A stretch of 64,000 nt of DNA from Amycolatopsis sp. NBC_01480 (GTDB lineage Bacteria; Actinomycetota; Actinomycetes; Mycobacteriales; Pseudonocardiaceae), in the NCBI RefSeq assembly GCF_036227205.1, contig NZ_CP109442.1:3038001-3102000 (forward strand). The letters run 5' to 3'. Under the pieces are notes generated by a model that saw only the letters and a program-made list of their open reading frames with translations, was not told the origin of the DNA and ran no database searches. The translations under genes were made by a program, and so were the position numbers. Within the stretch, counting starts at the first letter, position 1, and every line of letters starts with the position of its first letter. Shown here one piece after another: positions 25,706 to 34,189 of the stretch.

Positions 25706-25758
25706 CCGATTATCAGAGAAGAATATTACCAACCAACTATTTACACGGTAAAGGAAAA

Positions 25759-25785
25759 CCGGCGCACGGGGCAACCGTGCGCCGG
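25759..25785 (-). terminator. Terminator of the minus-strand gene ending at 25806
   Basis: Arms CCGGCGCACGG and CCGTGCGCCGG are an 11-bp perfect stem. Read on the minus strand the stem is followed by TTTTCC, as in a rho-independent terminator. Confidence 0.8.
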
Positions 25786-25805
25786 CTCTTCACCGGAGAG
25801 CGGCC

Positions 25806-26456
25806 TCAGCCCTCGACCAGCTCCCACTCCGCACCCGGAGCCTCGCGGTCGAAAACCTGACCCGGCGCCGCCTGCAGCACGTTCACGACGTCCGGGTAAA
25901 GCCGCACGACGTGTTCCAACTCCATGCCCTCGACCTCGAAATCCTCGGCTTCCGGGACCTCGAAGCCGACGAACAGCCAGGTGCCGTCGGTTTCCCGGAC
26001 TACCTGGCGGACGGCGCGGGCCGGGGCGTCCGGGCCTGTTCCGACCTCGGCGAGGCCGGTGCTGAGCTGCACTTCCTCGACCGGGGAGCCGGGGTGTTGC
26101 CAGGCGGCGACGCGCGTTTCGCGGATCGCGACGTCCTCGGCCTCGTCGTCGGAGTCCGCGACGGAGCTGAGGAGCCAGGTGGCGCGGTCCGGGTCCCAGT
26201 CCGCGGCCATCCCCGGCGGCAGGTCGGCCAGCGCCTTGAGTTGCGGGATCCGCTCGACCGCCTCGCGCAGGCGCAGGGCGCCGAACTGCTCGCGGTTGAC
26301 GTCCATGTCCTCGTCGAACTCGGCGCCATCGCTGATGAACCAGTCGTCGTCATCGTCGAGGACGACAAAAGCCAGCTGGTCGGGGTCCTCGATCAGCGCG
26401 TGCGCGAAGATCACCGGAGACTCCGGATCCTGTCGCAGCGGCCATTCGGTCGACAT
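25806..26456 (-). CDS. Uncharacterised acidic protein, DUF2185-like
   Basis: 216 residues from the ATG at 26454-26456, preceded by GGGGAG; longer in-frame starts add an Arg-rich tail. The first 60 residues (FAHALIEDPDQLAFVVLDDDDDWFISDGAEFDE) resemble DUF2185/Imm33-type domains that read 'value ... displayed on' patterns, and the rest is two further alpha/beta segments. It is strongly acidic with no signal peptide. Possibly an immunity-type or SUFU-like cytosolic protein; no toxin gene is adjacent, so this stays a guess. Confidence 0.6.
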   Translation of the reverse strand: MSTEWPLRQDPESPVIFAHALIEDPDQLAFVVLDDDDDWFISDGAEFDEDMDVNREQFGALRLREAVERIPQLKALADLPPGMAADWDPDRATWLLSSVADSDDEAEDVAIRETRVAAWQHPGSPVEEVQLSTGLAEVGTGPDAPARAVRQVVRETDGTWLFVGFEVPEAEDFEVEGMELEHVVRLYPDVVNVLQAAPGQVFDREAPGAEWELVEG

Positions 26457-26597
26457 GCTCACTCCCCGCGTAGTTCCGGTGTGTGCGCACATCCCACCAG
26501 ACCGGCGGCCCGGCCGCGCGCACCGCCTCACCGAACGGCGCGCGGCCCCGGATCACCGCACGTCAGGCAGTAATTCCACGCCAGTTGGATTATCGTC

Positions 26598-26981
26598 ATG
26601 GGCATGGTGCTGCCAGAACGTCTCGCCCGCTTCAACCGCGTGGTGACAAACCGGATCTCGGGGCCGTTTGTCGGGTGGCTGCCCGGCTTCGGCCTGCTCG
26701 TGCACAAAGGGCGCCGCTCCGGCAAGGAGTTCCGGACGCCGCTGAACGTGTTCCGCACCGAAGACGGCTTCGCCGTGGCGCTGACCTACGGCCCCGGCGC
26801 CGACTGGGTCAAGAACGTGCTGGCCGCGGGTGGCGCGGAGATCATCACGCGGCACCGAAAATACCGCGTCACCGATCCGGAACTCGTGCATGATGAGTCC
26901 CGCCGGGCGATGCCGACACCGGTTCGGCAGTTCCTCGGCCTGCTCGACGTTCAGGATTTCCTGCTGGTCAAACGGGAGTGA
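26598..26981 (+). CDS. Deazaflavin (F420)-dependent nitroreductase family protein (DDN/DUF385)
   Basis: 127 residues, the usual size of the split beta-barrel DDN family. Landmarks are LVHKGRRSGKEFRTPLNV and GADWVKNVLAAGGAEI, the F420-binding surface. Met3 (26604) is an alternative start. F420H2-dependent reduction or a quinone-related role is known for the family. It lies 10 bp before the acetyltransferase gene, so they form an operon. Confidence 0.88.
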   Translation: MGMVLPERLARFNRVVTNRISGPFVGWLPGFGLLVHKGRRSGKEFRTPLNVFRTEDGFAVALTYGPGADWVKNVLAAGGAEIITRHRKYRVTDPELVHDESRRAMPTPVRQFLGLLDVQDFLLVKRE

Positions 26982-26991
26982 GGGGGAGCGG

Positions 26992-27519
26992 ATGCTCACC
27001 GGGGAACTGGTCCGGCTGCGGGCGCTGGAGTCGTCGGACGCCGAGTCGTTGTACCGCTGGGTCAACGACTGGGAGCTCGGCCAGTGGCTGACCAGCGGCC
27101 ACCCGCGCTCACTCGACCAGATCCGCAAACGCTGCGAGGACCGCAAGGTCAACACGTACGAACTCGTGGTGCTGGGCATCGAGAAGATCGCCGACGGCAA
27201 GCTGCTCGGCGTCGTCGACCTGCGTGACGCCGAGCCCGAGCAGGGCCGCGCCGAGGTCGACATCTACATCGGCGACAAGGACCACTGGGACGGCGGCTAC
27301 GGCACCGAAGCGCTGCGGCTGATGTGCAATTACGGCTTCACGATGATGCGCCTGCACCTGATCGCGCTGTGGGTGGTCGCGGAGAACGAGCGCGCCCGCC
27401 ACGTCTACCGCAAGCTGGGCTTCGTCGAGGACGGCCGGCACCGCGAGTGTTTCCGCGGCCAGGACGGCAAGTACCACGACATGTACCTGATGAGCCTGCT
27501 CGAGGGGGAACTCAAGTGA
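26992..27519 (+). CDS. GNAT family N-acetyltransferase
   Basis: 175 residues from an ATG with GGGGAG 5 bases upstream. A complete GNAT fold: VRLRALESSDAESLYRWVND, the acetyl-CoA loop region KDHWDGGYGTEALRLMCNYGF, and VVAENERARHVYRKLGFVEDGRHRE. It resembles the RimJ/SpeG-type subgroup that acetylates protein N termini or polyamines, but the substrate is unknown. Second gene of an operon with the DDN protein. Confidence 0.9.
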   Translation: MLTGELVRLRALESSDAESLYRWVNDWELGQWLTSGHPRSLDQIRKRCEDRKVNTYELVVLGIEKIADGKLLGVVDLRDAEPEQGRAEVDIYIGDKDHWDGGYGTEALRLMCNYGFTMMRLHLIALWVVAENERARHVYRKLGFVEDGRHRECFRGQDGKYHDMYLMSLLEGELK

Positions 27520-27552
27520 GGGCCCGCTTTTCCGGTCCCGCCGCTCGACCGC

Positions 27553-27879
27553 TCAGCTGACCAGCCGGCGCGGGGCCTTCCGTCGCCAGGACTCCGTCAG
27601 CAGCTCCCGCAGCTGCTGCCCGTCCACCCGGTCCAGGTCGACCAGGATCGAGCCGTGCCCGTCGTAGTGCGGGGTGGTGAAAAACGCCGGATCGCCCGTG
27701 GCGAGCAGCGCCGCCTTCTCGTCGAGGCCGCAGAACAGGACGAGCCCGCCCTCGGCCTCGGTCCGCAGCCGCGCGAATCCCTTGCCCGCCACCTTCAACG
27801 CGGGGGTGCGGTACCAGGTGGACTCCTCGGTCTCCGGCAGCTCCGCCCCGAGCGCCACCACTTCTTCCCAGGTCGTCAT
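27553..27879 (-). CDS. MmcQ/YjbR family DNA-binding-like protein
   Basis: 108 residues from the ATG at 27877-27879. The family pattern is plain: TTWEEVVALGAELPETEESTWYRTPALKVAGKGFARL, then GLVLFCGLDEKAALL, and a C-terminal DGQQLRELLTESWRRKAP. CyaY-like fold; members are single-gene, widespread and of uncertain function. The region upstream to 27920 has no other gene. Confidence 0.88.
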   Translation of the reverse strand: MTTWEEVVALGAELPETEESTWYRTPALKVAGKGFARLRTEAEGGLVLFCGLDEKAALLATGDPAFFTTPHYDGHGSILVDLDRVDGQQLRELLTESWRRKAPRRLVS

Positions 27880-27921
27880 GGCCCCATCGTCGCCGACCGC
27901 GCCGCGGTTGTCTTGGAGAAA

Positions 27922-27960
27922 ACGGAACCCCGCCTCGAAGGTGCCGAGGCGGGGTTCCGT
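27922..27960 (-). terminator. Strong terminator of the 5'-nucleotidase gene
   Basis: Arms ACGGAACCCCGCCTCG and CGAGGCGGGGTTCCGT form a perfect 16-bp stem with a 7-base loop. On the minus strand it is followed by TTTTCTCC. Confidence 0.88.
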
Positions 27961-27971
27961 GAATCGGGAAA

Positions 27972-29660
27972 CTACGGCGTGACCGTGATCCGGTCCGCCG
28001 GCGGCGGCGCGACGCCCGGGTGCGCGCCGAGGTAGGCGATCAGCGCGTCCAGGTCGACCGGCCCGCCCGCCAGGTCGGTGCCCTTCGTGAACTCGGTGAA
28101 CCCGTCCCCGCCCGCGGCGAGGAAGTTGTTCACCGACACGCGGAACGTCGCGGCCGGGTCCACCGGCGTGCCGTTCACGGTGATGTTCGAGATGCGCGAG
28201 CCGACCGGCGCCGACGCCGAGTACGTGTAGTGCAGCGTGCTCGAGATCTGCAGGATCTTGGTGCCGCCCGACTGACCCCACTGCTGCTCCAGCACGTTCT
28301 TCAGGTTCGCGCCGGTGAGCGTGATCGTCTGCATGATGTTGGCGAACGGCTGCACGGTGAACGCTTCGCCGTACGTGACCACGCCGTCGCCCTCGCCGTT
28401 CGGCGACGAGGCGTAGTTCAGGTCGCCGCGGATGCCGCCGGGGTTGGTGATGGCGATCTGCGCGTTGTTGGCCTTGGTGCCTTCGAGCTGCGCGTCGGCG
28501 AGGACGTCGCCGAGCGTCGACTCGCCCGAAGCCGCGCCGGCCGCCTTGAGGTCCGCGGTGATGGTGCCGACCTGCTTGTTCGCGATCGGGGCGGACTTGG
28601 TCTTGGCCTCATCGACGAGCTTGGCCACGGCCGGGTCCGGCGTGACGTCGCGGGTGACGATCTCGTTGTGCGCCTTGGTCTGAGACCGCACGACGTCGCG
28701 CGTGCGCAGGTCGATCTTCAGGTCCAGGACGGAAAGCAGCCGCCCGAACGAAGCGCCCTGCATCACCGCGCGCGGCTGGCCGGCGGGGTCGTTGATCACG
28801 CAGTTGTACTGCTGGTGGCTGTGCCCGGTGAAGATGGCGTCGACCTTGGGGCTGACGTTCTTCGCGATGGTCGCCGCCGGGCCGTCCGCCTGCAGCTTGC
28901 AGTCGTTGGGGCCGGAGTTGACCTCGGTGCTGTCGCCCTGGTGCAGCAGCACGACCTGGGCCTTGATGCCGAGCGCGTCGAGCAGGTTCGCGGTGCGGTT
29001 GATGGCCTGCACCTCGTCGCCGAACTTCAGGCCCTTGATGGCTTCCGGCGTGACGACGGTGGGCAGGTCCTTCAGCGTGGCACCGATGACGCCGATCGGC
29101 ACGCCGCCGGAGAACTGGACGGTGAACGGCAGCAGCGCGGGCAGGCCGTTGGTGAAGTACACATTGGACCCGAGGAACGGGAACTTCGCGCCGTCGAAGG
29201 AACTGCGGAACTGGCAGCCGTCGGTCTTGTTGCAGCCGCCGAACTGCATGCGCAGCAGTTCCTGGTAGCCCTCGTCGAATTCGTGGTTACCCACCACGGA
29301 CGCCTTGACGCCGAGCATGTTGAGGAAGTCGATGGTCGGCTCGTCGTGGAAGAGCGCGGAGACCACCGGCGACGCGCCGATGTTGTCACCCGCGGACAGC
29401 ACCATCGAGTTGCGGACCTGCGACTGCAGCTGCTTCACGTGCGTCGCCAGGTAAGCGGCGCCGCCCGCGTCCACAGTGGAGCCGTCCGACTGCGTCACGC
29501 GCCCGCTCGAACCGGCGGGCGGCTCGAGGTTCCCGTGCAGGTCGTTGAACGTGATGATCCGGACGTCCGTGGTCTGGGCCGCCGACGCGGGTGCGCTCGT
29601 GACGGCCACCGTCGCCAGTGCGGCCGCGGCGGTGACCGCGAGCCGGGTGAAGAGCCTCAT
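27972..29660 (-). CDS. Secreted bifunctional metallophosphatase/5'-nucleotidase
   Basis: 562 residues with a cleavable signal peptide (MRLFTRLAVTAAAALATVAV...ASA). The metallophosphatase half has all motifs: FNDLHGNLEPP, GDNIGASP, VVGNHEFDEGY and FTGHSHQQYNC. The C-terminal 5'-nucleotidase domain follows from about residue 360 (TLGDVLADAQLEGT, ITNPGGIRGDL, VQPFANIMQTITLTG, AAGGDGFTEF). It should hydrolyse extracellular nucleotides for phosphate or nucleoside uptake. GGAGGAAAC before the ATG gives a strong start. Monocistronic. Confidence 0.94.
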   Translation of the reverse strand: MRLFTRLAVTAAAALATVAVTSAPASAAQTTDVRIITFNDLHGNLEPPAGSSGRVTQSDGSTVDAGGAAYLATHVKQLQSQVRNSMVLSAGDNIGASPVVSALFHDEPTIDFLNMLGVKASVVGNHEFDEGYQELLRMQFGGCNKTDGCQFRSSFDGAKFPFLGSNVYFTNGLPALLPFTVQFSGGVPIGVIGATLKDLPTVVTPEAIKGLKFGDEVQAINRTANLLDALGIKAQVVLLHQGDSTEVNSGPNDCKLQADGPAATIAKNVSPKVDAIFTGHSHQQYNCVINDPAGQPRAVMQGASFGRLLSVLDLKIDLRTRDVVRSQTKAHNEIVTRDVTPDPAVAKLVDEAKTKSAPIANKQVGTITADLKAAGAASGESTLGDVLADAQLEGTKANNAQIAITNPGGIRGDLNYASSPNGEGDGVVTYGEAFTVQPFANIMQTITLTGANLKNVLEQQWGQSGGTKILQISSTLHYTYSASAPVGSRISNITVNGTPVDPAATFRVSVNNFLAAGGDGFTEFTKGTDLAGGPVDLDALIAYLGAHPGVAPPPADRITVTP

Positions 29661-29769
29661 GTTTCCTCCGGTTTCGCGCCCGATGTCCCCTAAACGGGCG
29701 CACGGCGTCGCAGTCTGCCCAAAGAGGAGGGTTCGTCACCAGAGGAAAAGGGAGGGCGATAGGGAAATG

Positions 29770-30561
29770 TCACCCGGCGTTGGCGCTGCCGTCGAGCAGC
29801 ACGCGCGCGACGACGTCCGGCGCGTCGCTCATGGGCACGTGCCCGCAACCGCGCAGCGTGATCAGGCGAGCCTGCGGAGCGACGGCCTTGAGCGCTTCCG
29901 CCTTGGGGCGCGCGAGCACCCGGTCGCGCTCGGCCCACGCGATGGTGACCGGGACGTCGGCGCGGACCGGCCCGGTGAAGTGGAAACCGCCCTTGGCCTG
30001 GGCGAGTGTCGGGAGGAACCCTTCGGCGCGGCCGAGCGCGCGAACATCGTCGACGACCACTTGCGGGGTGAGCACCGAGGGGTTGGCGTAGATCAACCCG
30101 GTCAGCGCCTTCCGGCCGGCGGCCGTGGTGGCGAGTTGCCGGACGCGCCGCTCGGGCGTGTGCCGGGCGAGCGTGTGGAGGGTGCGCAGGACGGTCAGCG
30201 CGTACTGCTGCTGCCACGGCGTCCACAGCCCGGCGGGCGACAGCGCGGTGACGCTGCGGACCAGCCCGGCCTCCCCGAGCGCGAGGGACAGCAGTCCGCC
30301 AAGCGAGTTCCCCGCGACGTGCGGCTTTTCGATCCCGAGCCGCCGGAACAACCGCGCGAACGTCTCGAGCGCCGGCTCGATCCCGTAGGCCCCATCCCGA
30401 TGCGGCGACTCCCCGAACCCGGGCAGGTCAACCGCGATCACGTCCCGGTGCGGCGCCAGCAACGGCACCACGGGATCCCACGCCTGCCGCCGATGCCCGA
30501 CCCCGTGGATCAACACCAGCGGCGCGCCTTCCCCCACGCGTGTGTAGACGACGTCGTCCAT
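29770..30561 (-). CDS. Alpha/beta-fold hydrolase
   Basis: 263 residues, cytoplasmic. The oxyanion loop is LIHGVGHRRQAWD, the nucleophile elbow GNSLGG (Ser about 94), the acid is expected in WAERDRV and the His in GCGHVPM. Similar to esterases and C-C bond hydrolases; substrate unknown. A 15-bp palindrome lies 44 bases upstream of the start and may control it. Confidence 0.88.
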   Translation of the reverse strand: MDDVVYTRVGEGAPLVLIHGVGHRRQAWDPVVPLLAPHRDVIAVDLPGFGESPHRDGAYGIEPALETFARLFRRLGIEKPHVAGNSLGGLLSLALGEAGLVRSVTALSPAGLWTPWQQQYALTVLRTLHTLARHTPERRVRQLATTAAGRKALTGLIYANPSVLTPQVVVDDVRALGRAEGFLPTLAQAKGGFHFTGPVRADVPVTIAWAERDRVLARPKAEALKAVAPQARLITLRGCGHVPMSDAPDVVARVLLDGSANAG

Positions 30562-30604
30562 GATCGAGAGCGTAAGCGCTGGTGGCGGGGATTTCTAGTA
30601 CTTC

Positions 30605-30619
30605 GAGTAACAGTTACTC
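30605..30619. promoter_or_regulatory. Palindrome GAGTAAC-A-GTTACTC
   Basis: A perfect 7+1+7 inverted repeat in the 189-bp region between the hydrolase gene (minus) and the small membrane gene (plus). The half-site GTTACTC also occurs before the fadE5-like gene (34189-34195) and before the Pls/PosA gene (61178-61184). Confidence 0.4.
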
Positions 30620-30750
30620 TCGCGTCCGCCTTTTGCTGGGGTGGCTGGCGGACAACTCGGGCCAACCCCCACGACGAGCACAGCCGTAACACCCGCCCCG
30701 GCCGCACCGATGACCCGGACGCCGCATTGCGACACGCACCCGGGGAGCGC

Positions 30751-30894
30751 ATGGAACTGCAGATCGTCCTGACCGTGATCGTGGTCGTCGGGGTTTTGGT
30801 GGGCGGGACGATCTTCAGCGCCTGGCGGGCCGAGCGCGCCGAAGACCGGGAGCGGGAGCGCGACGCCGAGCAAGAGCCTGGCCAATCGGCTTGA
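30751..30894 (+). CDS. Small single-span membrane protein
   Basis: 47 residues: MELQIVLTVIVVVGVLVGG, then a short FSAWRAE and a strongly charged tail of Glu/Asp/Arg. GGGGAG lies 4 bases before the ATG. One membrane helix with a charged cytoplasmic tail is the whole protein. No family recognised. Confidence 0.5.
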   Translation: MELQIVLTVIVVVGVLVGGTIFSAWRAERAEDRERERDAEQEPGQSA

Positions 30895-30984
30895 CACCAC
30901 CTCGGCCAGATGGCCGACCCCCGGCCGGAGCACCTGGCTCTTCGACCGAAGTGGCCGGGGCCCAAGATCCATAACGTTCAAGCC

Positions 30985-31626
30985 ATGACGAACGCACAGG
31001 TCACGGCCCTGCAGTACGGCCTCATCGGGTTCCTCGCGGTGTGGGCGACGATCCTCGTCCCCCAGCTGGTGCTGCAGTTCGCCCGCTATGGGCGGCCATG
31101 GGTGCGCGGGCTGGTGACCACGGCCGCCGTCGTGTTCTACGCGTGCATGACGCTTGCCGTTGTGTTTCTGCCGTTGCCCGGGCCGCACAGTCGGCGGCTC
31201 GAGCAGACCGTGCAGTTGCGGCCGTTCCAGTGGATCAGCGACATCCACACCGAACTGCTGAAGCACGGCCTGTCGACCTCGCACTGGTTCACCACTCAGA
31301 CCTTCCAGCAGGTCGCGCTGAACGTGCTGCTGTTCGTGCCGCTGGGGGTGTTCGCCCGGATCCTGTGGCGCCGCGGGCTGGTCGGGACGCTGGCGATCGG
31401 CGCCGCCGCTTCACTGGCCATCGAGATCACGCAGCTCACCGCGAACTTCGGCACCGCGCCGTTCGTCTACCGCATCTTCGACGTCGACGACATCATGACC
31501 AACACGGTCGGCGCCGGCGTCGGCTGGCTCTTCGCGGCTTTGCTGCTCGCTCTGCGCGCCGTTCCTTCAGCGGTCCACGCGCAGACGTCCCGGCGCGAGC
31601 GGGTCGACCTCGCCCATACGCGCTAA
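30985..31626 (+). CDS. VanZ family membrane protein
   Basis: 213 residues from the ATG at 30985. Five or so membrane helices; the VanZ signatures are RPFQWISDIH, LNVLLFVPLGVFARIL, ASLAIEITQL and FDVDDIMTNTVGAGVGW. VanZ gives low-level teicoplanin resistance in enterococci, but most actinobacterial homologues have no known role and no resistance genes are nearby. The 3' end is overlapped by a small antisense gene. Confidence 0.88.
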   Translation: MTNAQVTALQYGLIGFLAVWATILVPQLVLQFARYGRPWVRGLVTTAAVVFYACMTLAVVFLPLPGPHSRRLEQTVQLRPFQWISDIHTELLKHGLSTSHWFTTQTFQQVALNVLLFVPLGVFARILWRRGLVGTLAIGAAASLAIEITQLTANFGTAPFVYRIFDVDDIMTNTVGAGVGWLFAALLLALRAVPSAVHAQTSRRERVDLAHTR

Positions 31627-31743
31627 CCGGGCCTTGCGCCGCAGCGCCGCCCGCTTGGCGGCGCGCCGGTCCTCCAGGACCACGATCAGCGCGGCGACGG
31701 CGATGACCAGGGCCACCAGCCCGAGAACGAGCGAAACCGGCAC
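31567..31743 (-). CDS. Small single-span membrane protein, overlapping VanZ antisense
   Basis: 58 residues from a GTG with GGAGG 6 bases upstream. Residues 2-23 are a clean membrane helix (PVSLVLGLVALVIAVAALIV), followed by ED and a run of Arg/Ala/Lys (DRRAAKRAALRRKARLARM). Its last 60 bases overlap the end of vanZ on the other strand. No family recognised. The strong ribosome-binding site and the helix-plus-basic-tail design argue that it is real. Confidence 0.6.
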   Translation of the reverse strand: MPVSLVLGLVALVIAVAALIVVLEDRRAAKRAALRRKARLARMGEVDPLAPGRLRVDR

Positions 31744-31789
31744 GTGGCCTCCTCTCCGACGTCGTTGTGCGAGAGATCACACAGGCTAC

Positions 31790-32455
31790 CTAGCCCGGTG
31801 GCGGCTTCGCTACCCCGTGTGCGGAGAACCAGTCCCGGTCAGCGGTCACCCAGCGGTCGAAAGCCAGATCGGCCGAGGTCAGGGCCTTGCTGAGGGCTTC
31901 GGGAGACAGCCGGCGGCAGGTGAATTCCTGCCGCCAAGCCTCGCCGCCGACGCTGTATCGGACGGCCGCGGACAGCAGGTCGCCATCGCGGGCGACGTCC
32001 TCCAGCGCGACGGCCACGTCGCCCAGCTGCCCGCCCGAACCGCTCGCCACGCGGTCGAACCACTCCGGCTGATGCCATTCGACCAGCACCACCCCGCCGG
32101 GAACGAGATGTCGCCGGGCTGCCGCCAGCAGCGCCCGCGCTTCCACCGGGTCAGGCGTGTTGAGCAGGTGGCTGCCGAGCAGCACGACGTCGAAGCACCG
32201 CCCCAGCCTCAGGTCGCCGATCCGCGAGCAGACCGTCTCGGCCTCGCGGACGTGCGCGAGCATCTCCGGCGAGTCATCCACCGCGACGACTCGGTGGCCG
32301 AGCGCCACGAGCGGATGCGTCACGCGGCCACACCCGCTGCCCAGCTCCAGGATCGAAGCGCCGGCAGGCACCGCGCCGTGCACGATCTCGGGTTCCCCCG
32401 ACGTCGGCAGCCGGAGGTAGACGTCCACCGGGCAACCGACGGCCGTGACACCCAT
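31790..32455 (-). CDS. Class I SAM-dependent methyltransferase
   Basis: 221 residues. The SAM-binding motif I is LELGSGCGRVTHPLVALGHRVVAVDDS with the acidic loop after strand 2, and motif II/III is FDVVLLGSHLLNT...VPGGVVLVEWHQPEW. Substrate domain unknown. Divergent from mug with only 29 bp between the starts. Confidence 0.88.
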   Translation of the reverse strand: MGVTAVGCPVDVYLRLPTSGEPEIVHGAVPAGASILELGSGCGRVTHPLVALGHRVVAVDDSPEMLAHVREAETVCSRIGDLRLGRCFDVVLLGSHLLNTPDPVEARALLAAARRHLVPGGVVLVEWHQPEWFDRVASGSGGQLGDVAVALEDVARDGDLLSAAVRYSVGGEAWRQEFTCRRLSPEALSKALTSADLAFDRWVTADRDWFSAHGVAKPPPG

Positions 32456-32484
32456 GGCGCCCAGCGTGCCGGAGACTGGGCGGC

Positions 32485-33063
32485 ATGAGCACCCGGCCGA
32501 CGAAGGAACAGCTCGCCGCCGCGTATGGCACCACCGTTCCGGACGTGGTGGCGCCCGGCCTCGATGTGCTGTTCTGCGGCATCAATCCGAGCCTCTACTC
32601 CGCCGTGCTCGGCGTGCATTTCGCGCGGCCCGGCAACCGGTTCTGGCCGGCCCTGCATCGCAGCGGTTTCACGCCGCGGCAGTTCGACCCGAGTGAGCAG
32701 CACGAGCTCCTCGCGTTGAAGCTCGGCGTCACCAACGTCGTGGACCGGGCCACCGCGCGGGCGGACGAGCTGGACGACGAAGAGCTGCGCGCGGGCGGCC
32801 AGGCGCTGGTCGCGAAGGTCGAGCAGGCGAAACCGCGCTGGCTGGCCGTACTGGGCATCACGGCTTATCGCCTCGCGTTCGGCGAGTCGAAGGCGCGTGT
32901 CGGGCGTCAAGCAGGCATGATCGGGGCCACGAACGTGTGGGCACTGCCCAACCCGAGCGGCCTCAACGCCCATTGGACGCCTGTCGGACTGGCTGAGGAG
33001 TTCGCCGCGCTCCGCACACAGCTTGTTACCGAGCGTCCATCTAACGGGTTACACCCTCAGTAG
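32485..33063 (+). CDS. mug: G/U mismatch-specific DNA glycosylase
   Basis: 192 residues. The Mug/TDG active-site motif is FCGINPSLYSAVLGVHFARPGNRFWPALH and the DNA-intercalation motif is LPNPSGLNAHWT; both are conserved. It removes uracil and ethenocytosine from mismatches in base-excision repair, which is relevant in G+C-rich DNA with high cytosine deamination load. Length is close to the family norm. Confidence 0.92.
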   Translation: MSTRPTKEQLAAAYGTTVPDVVAPGLDVLFCGINPSLYSAVLGVHFARPGNRFWPALHRSGFTPRQFDPSEQHELLALKLGVTNVVDRATARADELDDEELRAGGQALVAKVEQAKPRWLAVLGITAYRLAFGESKARVGRQAGMIGATNVWALPNPSGLNAHWTPVGLAEEFAALRTQLVTERPSNGLHPQ

Positions 33064-33327
33064 CAGACCGACGTACGAACTCGGCTGAAGCCCGTCGAAT
33101 AGGCCCTGATCACAGCCACTTTTCTACGGAGAGTTTGCTGCGACCAACCGATACGGCCATGAGGGGGAAACTGCGTCACGAGGGGCCTCCCAGGGACTCG
33201 AATCAGAGACAAGGTGTCGTTCCCGTCCGGTCCCAGCAGGGGGGATCGGGTGGCGCCGGACGGCACGCCGGGGGGCGTGCCGAGTAGTCCGGAAGCCCGG
33301 GAACGACCTGGAGTACGGAGGCCCGAG

Positions 33328-34116
33328 ATGCGCGGCATCGAGCCCCACCGACCGACCGTCACGCCGGGGCAGCCCGGCGCGAGCCGCAGCCTCGGGGTCG
33401 CAGTGGTCGATCCCATTCCGATCTTCCGCGAGGGCCTGGCCGCGATGGTGCACCGCAGCCCCGGCCTGCACTGGGCGGGCCAGGCGGCGAGCCACCACTC
33501 CGCGCTCCAGCTGTGCGAACAGGTGCGCCCCGACGTCGTCATCCTCGACTCGGCGCTGGACCCCAATGGCCACCTCACCAAGCTGCTGGCCTCGGGCGAT
33601 CCGGCATTGCTGCTGGTCGTGCTGGTCCGCGACGCGAACCGGACGCAGCAGTACCTGGCCACCGCCATCGGCGCGGGCGCGCACGCGATCGTGCCGCGCT
33701 CGGTGGACCCGCGCCGGCTCGCGGAGGCCATCCGGCGCGCGCACTCCGACCGTCGTTACATCGACCCGGCGCTGGCCGCGCTCACCGCCAGACCAAAACG
33801 GCAGCCGTCCCCCAGAGCGGCGCCGGACGCGGACCACCTGGCGCAGCCGAAGGGCGCGATGCCGCTTTCGCGCCGTGAGTACCAGGTGTTGCAACTCGTG
33901 GCCGAAGGCTTGGAGAACTCGGCGATCGCGAAGCTGCTGTTCCTGTCCGTGGAAACGGTCCGGACGCACGTGAAGAGCATCCTGCGCAAGCTTTCCGCAC
34001 GCGACCGGACACATGCCGTGACCATCGCGTTCCGCACCGGCATCCTGATCCCGCGCGCGGACGACGGCCACAACCCCGCGCCCGCCCAGCCCGCCGTGGC
34101 GCGCGGCACCCCCTGA
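33328..34116 (+). CDS. LuxR-family response regulator with atypical receiver
   Basis: 262 residues from an ATG with GGAGG 6 bases upstream. The receiver (about 20-140) has the phospho-acceptor-like Asp in VVILDSALD, but the usual N-terminal acidic pair is VVDP (second acidic residue lost) and the strand-5 Lys is replaced (IVPRSVDP). It may therefore work without phosphorylation. The C-terminal LuxR helix-turn-helix is standard: LSRREYQVLQLVAEGLENSAIAKLLFLSVETVRTHVKSILRKL. No sensor kinase is nearby. The 264 bp upstream (33064-33327) holds no gene. Confidence 0.88.
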   Translation: MRGIEPHRPTVTPGQPGASRSLGVAVVDPIPIFREGLAAMVHRSPGLHWAGQAASHHSALQLCEQVRPDVVILDSALDPNGHLTKLLASGDPALLLVVLVRDANRTQQYLATAIGAGAHAIVPRSVDPRRLAEAIRRAHSDRRYIDPALAALTARPKRQPSPRAAPDADHLAQPKGAMPLSRREYQVLQLVAEGLENSAIAKLLFLSVETVRTHVKSILRKLSARDRTHAVTIAFRTGILIPRADDGHNPAPAQPAVARGTP

Positions 34117-34189
34117 CCTCGTCGTCCAGGTGGATGTGGGTTTTTCGGCTGAATTCCACCCCTGGAAGCAGGGTTTCACTTGCTCGGAG

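Noticed and set aside
30985..31626. Glycopeptide-resistance locus because of VanZ (and VanW at 36.7 kb)
   Set aside because: No vanHAX or vanRS genes are present and both families are common outside resistance clusters.
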